Shown in pieces: positions 42,994 to 50,745 of a stretch of 64,000 nt of DNA. Origin of the DNA: Coprobacter fastidiosus (GTDB lineage Bacteria; Bacteroidota; Bacteroidia; Bacteroidales; Coprobacteraceae); the NCBI RefSeq assembly GCF_030296935.1, contig NZ_AP028032.1:2728001-2792000 (forward strand), in the 5' to 3' direction. The notes below the pieces were generated by a model that made no database searches, had not been told where the DNA came from, and saw nothing but the letters and a program-made list of their open reading frames with translations. A program made the translations under genes and the position numbers. Each line of letters begins with the position of its first letter. Positions within the stretch are counted from its first letter, which is position 1.

Positions 42994-44217
42994 TTACGAG
43001 CGATAACCTTTGGCTGCAAAAAACAGAATATATATAAAAGCAACGAACGGGACGATGAATCCGACAGCCATGTTATTCTCTCCGATCAATCCCATAAGCA
43101 TAGGACTGAAAGCGCCACCTGCTACGCCCATAACGATATATGACGAAGCTTTTTTGGTAAGAGTTCCCATATTCGAAAGCCCGAGTGCGAAAATCGTAGG
43201 GAACATGATCGACATAAAAAAGAAGGTCGTGTATAGGGCATATAATGATATTCTTCCCAGAGCGAGAATTACCAGAAGCATGCATACGGATGAAATCAAA
43301 GAGAATAGGACAAGCAGTTTATTGGGCGTAGTCCATTTCATCAGCATACTCCCCGAAAGCCTTCCTACCATGAATAAAGTCATTCCGCCGAAAGCCAGAA
43401 ACCTCGATGCCTTTTCAGGATCGATACTCGGGTCTTGTTCGGTGACGTAATTGATAAAGAAACTGAATATGCCGGTTTGGGCGGCACAGTAGGCAAACTG
43501 AGCTATTACGGCAAGTACGAAATGGCGGTGCTTCCAAACCGATTTGTCCGGAATATTTTCCGTAACCGGAGTTCTTTCATCATCTTCCTTGATTTCGGGA
43601 AGCTTCGTAAAGAAAAATAAAATACCTATTACCAGAACGATGCTGCCCACAAGAATATAGGGTTTGGTAAGAGCGGAGGAGTCTCCTTCGGGAGTACCGA
43701 AAATCAGAGCACCTCCGACCAGAGGCCCGAGTATCCAGCCCAGACCGTTGAATGATTGGGACAAATTTATTCTTTGTGCGGCCGATTCTTTAGGGCCTAA
43801 AACTGTTGAGTAGGGATTTGCTGCTGTTTCCAGAATACATAAACCGCACGCAATTATGAATAACGCGATCAGAAACGGAGTAGAAGAGTGCATGAGTGCT
43901 GCCGGGATAAAAGAAAATGCTCCGGTTGCGAAGAGTAATAAACCCAGAATGATGCCTTTTTTATATCCGTATTTTTTCATGAAGATTCCTGCAGGAATAG
44001 CCATAAGGAAATAAGCGATATAAGTCGAGAATTGTACTAATCCCGATTCTGCTTTTGTCATGGTAAATGCAAGTTGAAAATGCTTATTCAGCACGTCCAG
44101 CAATCCGTGAGCAAATCCCCATAACAAGAACAAACTGGTGACCAAAATAAATGGGACGAGATAAGATCTGCCGTTCGGTGTTCTGAAAATAGTTGTATTA
44201 TCGATTTTGTTTTTCAT
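42994..44217 (-). CDS. FucP-like sugar:proton symporter (MFS)
   Basis: 407 residues with about 12 hydrophobic segments. It has the fucose-permease-family start SYLVPFILVTSLFLLWGFAH GLLDVLNKHFQ and ILETAANPYSTVLGPKESAA QRINLSQSFNGLG, then MSIMFPTIFALGLSNMGTLT KKAS, typical of the FucP/GluP-NagP group in Bacteroidota. Inner membrane; it imports L-fucose, glucose/galactose or N-acetylglucosamine, and no catabolic gene nearby tells which. Flanked by intergenic repeats on both sides. Confidence 0.88.
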   Translation of the reverse strand: MKNKIDNTTIFRTPNGRSYLVPFILVTSLFLLWGFAHGLLDVLNKHFQLAFTMTKAESGLVQFSTYIAYFLMAIPAGIFMKKYGYKKGIILGLLLFATGAFSFIPAALMHSSTPFLIALFIIACGLCILETAANPYSTVLGPKESAAQRINLSQSFNGLGWILGPLVGGALIFGTPEGDSSALTKPYILVGSIVLVIGILFFFTKLPEIKEDDERTPVTENIPDKSVWKHRHFVLAVIAQFAYCAAQTGIFSFFINYVTEQDPSIDPEKASRFLAFGGMTLFMVGRLSGSMLMKWTTPNKLLVLFSLISSVCMLLVILALGRISLYALYTTFFFMSIMFPTIFALGLSNMGTLTKKASSYIVMGVAGGAFSPMLMGLIGENNMAVGFIVPFVAFIYILFFAAKGYRS

Positions 44218-44289
44218 GATCGGTATTCAGTAAATATCAAAATAATCCCTTTCTTTTAGTTGCTAAATATACGAATTTTTTGAAATACT

Positions 44290-44443
44290 AAGAGTCTGTT
44301 TAAATTTGCCGATGCAGAAAATATTATCAGGCCTTTTTTCCCGTTTTCATTTGTCAGATAGTTATTATCCTCCTTATAAAAATAGAGAAATATCTTCGAA
44401 AAAAACTTTCAAACCTGACCCGAGTAAAATTTAGACAGGCTTT
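44290..44443. repeat. dispersed intergenic repeat, copy D, with terminal inverted repeats
   Basis: A 154-base element whose ends, AAGAGTCTGTTTAAATTT (44290-44307) and AAATTTAGACAGGCTTT (44427-44443), are inverted repeats with few mismatches. The interior shares CCGTTTTCATTTGTCAGATA with copy E. MITE-like in shape; no transposase is encoded. No gene in the 44218-44533 gap. Confidence 0.65.
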
Positions 44444-44482
44444 AATGGATGTTTAAAACATGTTTTTTAAATAATTATCAAA

Positions 44483-44510
44483 AGAAGGTGTAATAAATAT
44501 TGCACCTTCT
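44483..44510 (-). terminator. terminator of the portal gene
   Basis: AGAAGGTG-AATA (44483-44495) pairs with TATT-CACCTTCT (44498-44510); the minus-strand trailing sequence (TTTGATAATTATTT) is T-rich. It follows the portal stop. Confidence 0.75.
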
Positions 44511-44533
44511 CACTTGACGTATTGAAATGGAGT

Positions 44534-46435
44534 CTAAATGTTTTCTGTTTTTTTGAGCGGTAGAGTATCTTTAGAATTTTGTTGTTGAGTCTCTTGTTTT
44601 AATTTATTTATACTCTGTAACAAGCGGTCGGAAAATGGGAATGAACCGTTTTCAAGGAGCATTTCCAAAGAAATCTGTCCCATTCGGAACAGTTCCAGCA
44701 AAAACTCGTTCGATGCTACCCGATATGCCGGAGAGGAAACGGATTCGGTGATGGATATATCGAATTCTGCGTTACGGACTTTATCCGGAGATGCGAGTAT
44801 TTGTCCTTCGGTAGCTTTATCTCCCGCAATTTCCAAATATCGGTTTTCGTCATAAAACTGCTGGATGGTTTTCATCATTTTCGTGTCTCGGTCTTCCCGA
44901 AAAGTTTTATAAGATTCGAACAGGTCGATGAGATTCAGACTTGCATTTTGGGTTTGTTGTGCATAAAGGGAAGCGGGAGTTCCTGAAGGAGCGTCTTTTC
45001 CCTGCATAGCACCATGTACGCCTGAGATATCTTCTAACAGTCGCATTTGCAGGTTTAGAAGTTCATAAGCGCCTACATTGGTCGAATTTACGGCAATTTG
45101 TTGAGGAAGGGGCGCTCCCGGTTTCGGTTTGAATAAAATGATTCCGTTATATCGTGTCCATTCCTCAGCTACATCTTCGATGGTCATTCCGTCGGGAACT
45201 TGATCTTCTGGGAAAAGCAATACGCCTTTGGCACTTGATCCCATGATAAAATCAACCAATGTAATCAGTCGGTTTATATATCGTTGCTGGTCGATGATGT
45301 CTTCGACAAAAGAGTGAATTTCTCCGTCGATAAGCGGATAAAGCCGCATGCTGTAAGGGTGTTCTCCGTGCCAGTACGGGGTCTCTCCTTCATCCAAAAT
45401 GTCTCCGAAAGGGGAGAAAAAGCGATAATACCAAAACTGGTCGATAAACCATTCGGTGCGGATCAGCGGTACGTCTTTACTGTCGATCCCTGCTTTTCCG
45501 GCGTCGGAGATTCTTTTTCTGTTTTCCGCTTCGATGGCCGGTAAACGGTCTATTTCTTCTTTATAAAGTTTTCCGTTCAAAGTATCATGGCATTTTAACC
45601 GTTCACGATTTTCGAGCCTCCATATTTCTATTACCCGGCAGAGGTGGTCTTCTCCGGGAATCAGAAAGTCGAGATTGTCGATCCGCTCCGTGGTCAGGTT
45701 TGAATATTGACGGTATAGTTCTTCTTGATTGGCATTGCTGTAAATCTCTCGGAGGCGGGAAGCCCGTTTACGAGAACCTCCTGAAAAATTGGATAAAATC
45801 GTTGCGATAGGTACGTCATGCAATTCACCTATCATTGTGCAATCCCAGTGTCGTTTATCTTCCATATTGTTAAAAAAGATTCGGTTCGGATTTATTTCAT
45901 TAATCCATACATCCGTTTTATTTCTCCTTTTTCCGTAAACTATTTTGTGAAAGCAACTTCCCGAGATCAGAAATTCTTCGAGAGTCCTGCCGTCGATTTC
46001 CCACATTCGGTTATGTTGATAAACATATTCGAGGGCTATGCTCATCAGTTCTCCTAATTGCTGTTCGTTCCGGTCTCTGGAAATACATACCGGTTGAGTC
46101 TGATTGCTTCGAAATTGTCCGATGACGTTCTTTACCAGTTGACGGATCAGATTGTTTTTTAAGGGGACTTTCCCTTGTTCTTTCAAATATTGCTCTTCGG
46201 TTATCGTTCTTCCGTCCGGTAACGTTACTTTATCGCTCCATTGTTGTCCGAATGTATATTTTCTGTTTCGTTTGCGACGCCTGCGGTATGGTTCTATATT
46301 TTCCCATGCCTTTTTTGCCGTCCATAAAATTTCGTATTGAGAACGGTCGAATGTTTCGTCTTCTTTTTCTTTTCTCTTTTCCTGTTTCGGCATTAACCGT
46401 TTGTTGTTAAAGATTTTGTAATTGCAGTCATTCAT
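44534..46435 (-). CDS. phage portal protein (P22 type)
   Basis: 633 residues. It shows the core of the P22-like portal family: NIEPYRRRRKRNRKYTFGQQ W, PLKNNLIRQLVKNVIGQFRS NQ, EFLISGSCFHKIVYGKR, INPNRIFFNNMEDKRHWDCT MIGEL, and the helical C-terminal region with DIIDQQRYINRLITLVDFIM and VHGAMQGKDAPSGTPASLYA QQTQNAS. Portals are the dodecameric ring at the capsid vertex through which the terminase packs DNA and to which the tail attaches. Full length and unbroken. Divergent from the tail-nozzle-like gene, with no capsid or scaffold gene adjoining. Confidence 0.92.
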   Translation of the reverse strand: MNDCNYKIFNNKRLMPKQEKRKEKEDETFDRSQYEILWTAKKAWENIEPYRRRRKRNRKYTFGQQWSDKVTLPDGRTITEEQYLKEQGKVPLKNNLIRQLVKNVIGQFRSNQTQPVCISRDRNEQQLGELMSIALEYVYQHNRMWEIDGRTLEEFLISGSCFHKIVYGKRRNKTDVWINEINPNRIFFNNMEDKRHWDCTMIGELHDVPIATILSNFSGGSRKRASRLREIYSNANQEELYRQYSNLTTERIDNLDFLIPGEDHLCRVIEIWRLENRERLKCHDTLNGKLYKEEIDRLPAIEAENRKRISDAGKAGIDSKDVPLIRTEWFIDQFWYYRFFSPFGDILDEGETPYWHGEHPYSMRLYPLIDGEIHSFVEDIIDQQRYINRLITLVDFIMGSSAKGVLLFPEDQVPDGMTIEDVAEEWTRYNGIILFKPKPGAPLPQQIAVNSTNVGAYELLNLQMRLLEDISGVHGAMQGKDAPSGTPASLYAQQTQNASLNLIDLFESYKTFREDRDTKMMKTIQQFYDENRYLEIAGDKATEGQILASPDKVRNAEFDISITESVSSPAYRVASNEFLLELFRMGQISLEMLLENGSFPFSDRLLQSINKLKQETQQQNSKDTLPLKKTENI

Positions 46436-46465
46436 AATGATTTTTATTTTACGGTTATAAGTCGG

Positions 46466-46525
46466 AGAGTCTGTTTCAGTCCTTTTTTTGTATTGGAGTA
46501 TTATAAAGAATTTTAAACAGACTCT
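46466..46525. repeat. short inverted repeat of the intergenic family, copy F
   Basis: AGAGTCTGTTT (46466-46476) and AAACAGACTCT (46515-46525) are exact inverted repeats, with the same end sequence as copy D. They lie in the divergent gap between the portal and nozzle-like genes, which is where their promoters should be. Confidence 0.6.
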
Positions 46526-46683
46526 GGATTTACTTTCTCGATTGCAAAAAAAATATTGAATCGTTCTGGTTTTATGCGATAATTATAAAATCTTGCCGGA
46601 ACGAATTCTTTTTTATAAATATCCCACGAGCCGGAATGTTCTCTATTCTATTTTTACCGAAAAAGAAATTGAAAGATAATATT

Positions 46684-49272
46684 ATGCAACAGAACAGATT
46701 ACAAATTAAGGGTATGTCGCATCAGTTACCTCCGGCAATGTGTGGCGACGGGGAGTGTAGCCGGATCGTGAACTTGAGATGCCGGGACGGTATTTGGGAA
46801 GCTATCGGTGAACCCCGCTTATTATATACTCCGGAAGAAACTTCCCGTAAAGTCATATTTTTGCATTGTAACGAAGCCTATAAGCATTATATTTCGTATG
46901 ACGGCACGAATCTTTATTTTGAGGCGGAGGAAAAGGATGGAGAGGTCTTTCCGACTAGATTGGAGGCATTGTGTGAGATCTCCGGACTGTCGAGAATAGA
47001 GTCGGTCGGAAATACGCTTGTTGTAATTACCGATACGGAAATATTTTATTTACTGTACAGAAACGGAATTTATGAGATATTGGGGACACGTCCGGATATG
47101 CCCGAAATATCGTTTTATTTGGGAGGAAGTATTCAGAGTACCGAGATCTTCGATACTTATACCTTGAAGGTAGAGACTCGGGATGACGGAGTTTGTCGTC
47201 TTTCCGATACAGACAAGAGGGCGTTTATTTCTTGGATATATGGTACGTATAGTAAATGTAAGAGTAAATTGCTGTCGGACGGTTATTTCGCCCATCCTTT
47301 TTTGGTGAGGTATGCACTCCGAATGTATGACGGTTCTTATATTCTTCCGTCTCCGCCTGTCGTCATGTTACAATCGGATAAAGCCGATACGTTGAATAAT
47401 ATTGAAGCACTTTGCGAGCTGGAAGACGGATATTTGAGGCGATTTGTCGAAAATAAGTTCAATTTAAGGGGAGAGTCGCTTTATTATAATATCGGCAAGT
47501 GCGATTTATCGAAATGGTCGGATATTGTTACTGGGATAGATGTGTTTATTTCAAAAGAGATACCGGTAGTCAAGCAGGTTGCCATGACAGAAAATGACTA
47601 TCGGTATGAGATACGGAATATTGGGGGTAAACAGACTCGGATTATTATTTTCGATGTGCCGCAATTGACAGAGGAGGAGGTCAGACGGAGGCTGTCGGAA
47701 GAGGTCGTATTCTTTAAAGTGGCATCCTTTTCCGGAAAGGAACAGATTGCACAACCCTTTTCATTGGAATATAATTGTGATTTGAATAATCTCGAACAAC
47801 AAGATGTATTGCCTTTGGATAATTTTTCTCATCATCGTATTACGGCGAAGACCTCTTATGTGTATAACGGGAGATTACATTTGGGAGGAATATCTATGTA
47901 CTATTCCAGCGGTTTTCCCCTTTCGGTCTTTGCGTTGACACAGAATCGTTATAATGGGGTAGACTTAATCGATATCGATGTGCAACGGGGATATATCGAA
48001 GTGTACATGAACGGTTCTGACGGGGAGAGGCGTCTGGTAAATTCTTTTGAGTCTCGTATGTCTCTTAAAGGTCTTTCGGCTATGATTTCTTATCCTGACA
48101 GCCGAGCATATAAGATGAAAGTGAGGATATGCGATGATGCCGGAGGAAAACAATATGGAATAACGGTTGATTTAAAATCTTCTCAAGATCAGAATATGGC
48201 TTATTATGTTTCTCCGGATTTAAAACCTATTACTTTTTCTGAAATATCCGAACCTGATGAAGGCAAGATTCCGGAAGAGATAAATGCTGTGGAGCATACT
48301 CCCAATAAGTTGAGAGTATCGCAAATAAATAATCCTTTTGTATTTCCTCAAGAGTTTACTTATATTTTATCGGGAGGAGAGATTACCGCCTTAGCGGCTG
48401 CTACGGCAGCCTTGTCACAAGGTCAGTATGGAGAGTTTCCGTTATATGTGTTTACGACAGAAGGTATATGGGCTTTGCAGCAGGGGAGTGAGGGAGTCCT
48501 TTACAGCAATCAACATCCTGTAAATCGGGAGGTCTGTTTGTCTTCGAATTTGATTGTTCCGATAGATAATGCTGTCGTTTATCTTTCCGAACAAGGGGTT
48601 ATGGCTTTACAGGGGGCAGAGTCCAACTTACTTTCTCCTGTGTTCGGCGGAGTTCCGGATGCACTTCCTCAAGATTCGTCCGATAGTGGTTTTATATCGT
48701 TATCGGAGGCTTTCGTCCCGTTTAGAGAGTATATCCAAGGAAAATGTACCGCCGGGTATAACTATATCCGGCAGGAAATTATTTTCTTGAATGCCGATTA
48801 TCGTTTTTGCTATGTATTGGGATTATCTTTTTCGAGTTGGTACTGTCGTATTGTTGATTGGAAATATTTATATAATCTCTACCCGGGTTTGCTTGCCGGA
48901 GATGAAAACGGTAGGTTGTATGATTTGTGCTCCGAAGTTCAATCGGATATGCAAATAAGTGTGATAACCCGACCTATAAAATTGTTGCCCGATATTTATA
49001 AACGTGTTTCTCACATTGCATTACGTTGTTCGGTACAAAGGGCTGATTTGGTTTGTAAGGTGTGGGGTGCACAAGAGGCAGAAGGACGTTATTCGTTACT
49101 TTATCGTTTTCGTATTGCCGGAGATGTGTCGGGGCAAATACGAATGCGTCCGCTTTCGCCTCCTTTCAAGTATCATCGGATAGCGTGGTGCGGAACGGTC
49201 TCTTCCGATGCTCATTTCGATGTAATTGATTTAGGTTTCGATCCGGTATCTTCGGGTAAGAAATTACGTTAG
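46684..49272 (+). CDS. large tail-nozzle/stabilisation-like phage structural protein
   Basis: 862 residues from ATG 46684 (MQQNRLQIKGMSHQLPPAMC...); the 16 extra residues back to 46636 look non-coding. Beta-rich throughout, with propeller-like repeats: RIVNLRCRDGIWEAIGEPRL, VGNTLVVITDTEIFYLLYRN, YGEFPLYVFTTEGIWALQQG, VVYLSEQGVMALQGAESNLL. That pattern (fills-in-FT-GI-ALQ, then EQG-ALxG) is like nozzle or stabilisation proteins (P22 gp10 / T7 gp12-type) that close a podovirus tail, though no close family match can be claimed. It is paired divergently with the portal, to which such proteins bind. Intact. Confidence 0.7.
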   Translation: MQQNRLQIKGMSHQLPPAMCGDGECSRIVNLRCRDGIWEAIGEPRLLYTPEETSRKVIFLHCNEAYKHYISYDGTNLYFEAEEKDGEVFPTRLEALCEISGLSRIESVGNTLVVITDTEIFYLLYRNGIYEILGTRPDMPEISFYLGGSIQSTEIFDTYTLKVETRDDGVCRLSDTDKRAFISWIYGTYSKCKSKLLSDGYFAHPFLVRYALRMYDGSYILPSPPVVMLQSDKADTLNNIEALCELEDGYLRRFVENKFNLRGESLYYNIGKCDLSKWSDIVTGIDVFISKEIPVVKQVAMTENDYRYEIRNIGGKQTRIIIFDVPQLTEEEVRRRLSEEVVFFKVASFSGKEQIAQPFSLEYNCDLNNLEQQDVLPLDNFSHHRITAKTSYVYNGRLHLGGISMYYSSGFPLSVFALTQNRYNGVDLIDIDVQRGYIEVYMNGSDGERRLVNSFESRMSLKGLSAMISYPDSRAYKMKVRICDDAGGKQYGITVDLKSSQDQNMAYYVSPDLKPITFSEISEPDEGKIPEEINAVEHTPNKLRVSQINNPFVFPQEFTYILSGGEITALAAATAALSQGQYGEFPLYVFTTEGIWALQQGSEGVLYSNQHPVNREVCLSSNLIVPIDNAVVYLSEQGVMALQGAESNLLSPVFGGVPDALPQDSSDSGFISLSEAFVPFREYIQGKCTAGYNYIRQEIIFLNADYRFCYVLGLSFSSWYCRIVDWKYLYNLYPGLLAGDENGRLYDLCSEVQSDMQISVITRPIKLLPDIYKRVSHIALRCSVQRADLVCKVWGAQEAEGRYSLLYRFRIAGDVSGQIRMRPLSPPFKYHRIAWCGTVSSDAHFDVIDLGFDPVSSGKKLR

Positions 49273-49274
49273 AA

Positions 49275-49316
49275 AACAAAATCTGCCGGAAGAAAAATTT
49301 TCCGGCAGATTTTGTT
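49275..49316. terminator. perfect bidirectional terminator between phage locus 3 and the efflux operon
   Basis: AACAAAATCTGCCGGA (49275-49290) and TCCGGCAGATTTTGTT (49301-49316) form a perfect 16-bp stem with A/T tracts on both sides, between convergent genes. Confidence 0.93.
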
Positions 49317-49323
49317 CGATAAA

Positions 49324-50745
49324 TTATTGCTTAGTCTCTTCTTTATCGAATGGAGATAAGTTGTCCCATCCTCCTCCTAACGCTTTGTAGAGATAAACGA
49401 CAGCAATCTGTTCATCTCTTATGGCATTGCTAAGACCTGTTTGTGCAGAAAAAAATCCTCGTTGTGCATCTAATACGTCGAGATAGTTGATGACCCCGTT
49501 AATATATTGTAGTTGGGCCAGTTCTACATATCCTTTTGATGCTTCGTAAAGATTTTTTTTCAGGATACGGGCTTCTTTTACCTTGTTAAAGTTTACAATT
49601 GCATTTTTTGTTTCTTGAAAAGCTGTCAGAACCGATTTTTCGTATCGATAACAAGTCTGTCTGAATACCTCTTTCTGAGCCTTATGCTTTGCGATGTTTT
49701 TTCCAGCGCCGAAAATGGGAGAAAGTAATGTCCCTCCGATAAATCCGTAAGGAGAACGTAAAAAATCATTCAGAGAAGAGCTTTCTATCCCGTAAGTAGC
49801 TGTGAGAGTTAATTTCGGAAACATGTTCGTAAAGGCGACACCGACTTGGGCATGCGCCGCAATTAACTCTTGCTCGGCTTGTCTCAGATCGGGACGTCGC
49901 TCCAAAAGGGTCGAGGGTAATCCTACGGGCAGTTGTTCGGGCAAATAGATATCGGGATTCATTTTTGCCCGGGTAATAACAGCTTCATATTCTCCGACAA
50001 GCAACGACAAGTCGTTTTCTTTTTGAGAAATCTTGTTTTCCAGTTCCGGTACTAATGTCGCTGTACGGGCAAGTTCTACTTGAGCCTGACGAAAAGACGT
50101 TTCCGAAGTCAATCCCCCTTCAAAACGGATTCTCGCCAGATCGAGACCTTTTTCCCATGTATCCAGTGTCTGGCGGACGATGTCCAGCTCGTTGTCCAAT
50201 GCAACCAGTTCGTAATAGTATTGTGCGACTTGTGCGATCATCGACATTTGTAAAGCACGTCTTGCTTCTACCGATGCGAGATATTCGGCAATACTTTCAG
50301 CACGTGCCCAGCGTAGATTCCCCCATAAATCGATTTCCCATGATAGGGAAAGTTTTCCCTCGAACGAATCATCGTTGTCGGGGTTATTTCCTCCGTCATT
50401 CGTATGTTCCCGTTCAGGATGTATAGCCGCATTTATGGTAGGGAATAAATCTCCGGTAGCTATTCTTTTTCTATATGCCAATTCTTTTATACGGGACGCT
50501 GCGATCAGCATGTCTTTGTTATTATCGAGAGCCTTTTGTATAAGAGACTGCAATAAAGTGTCCGTATATATAGTTTTCCAATCCTGATCGGCCAGAGTTG
50601 ACGAGTCGGAATGTTGTTCCGTAATTCTTTCGGGCAGGTGTAATTCCGGACGACTGTATTTTTTCCCTATTTTGCAGGAATAGAGTCCGGTCATTATCAG
50701 AATAACGAATACTATGTATATTTTGGATACTATTTTCATGACCAT
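49324..50745 (-). CDS. outer-membrane efflux lipoprotein (TolC/NodT type)
   Basis: 473 residues (or from the ATG at 50739, whose ATGA overlaps the acrB stop). Lipoprotein signal with IVFVILIMTGLYSC. Two OEP repeats form the alpha-barrel channel: LSWEIDLWGNLRWARAESIA, ARIRFEGGLTSETSFRQAQV, LPSTLLERRPDLRQAEQELI, AQLQYINGVINYLDVLDAQR. It provides the outer-membrane duct of the tripartite pump and is the third gene of its operon. Confidence 0.94.
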   Translation of the reverse strand: MVMKIVSKIYIVFVILIMTGLYSCKIGKKYSRPELHLPERITEQHSDSSTLADQDWKTIYTDTLLQSLIQKALDNNKDMLIAASRIKELAYRKRIATGDLFPTINAAIHPEREHTNDGGNNPDNDDSFEGKLSLSWEIDLWGNLRWARAESIAEYLASVEARRALQMSMIAQVAQYYYELVALDNELDIVRQTLDTWEKGLDLARIRFEGGLTSETSFRQAQVELARTATLVPELENKISQKENDLSLLVGEYEAVITRAKMNPDIYLPEQLPVGLPSTLLERRPDLRQAEQELIAAHAQVGVAFTNMFPKLTLTATYGIESSSLNDFLRSPYGFIGGTLLSPIFGAGKNIAKHKAQKEVFRQTCYRYEKSVLTAFQETKNAIVNFNKVKEARILKKNLYEASKGYVELAQLQYINGVINYLDVLDAQRGFFSAQTGLSNAIRDEQIAVVYLYKALGGGWDNLSPFDKEETKQ

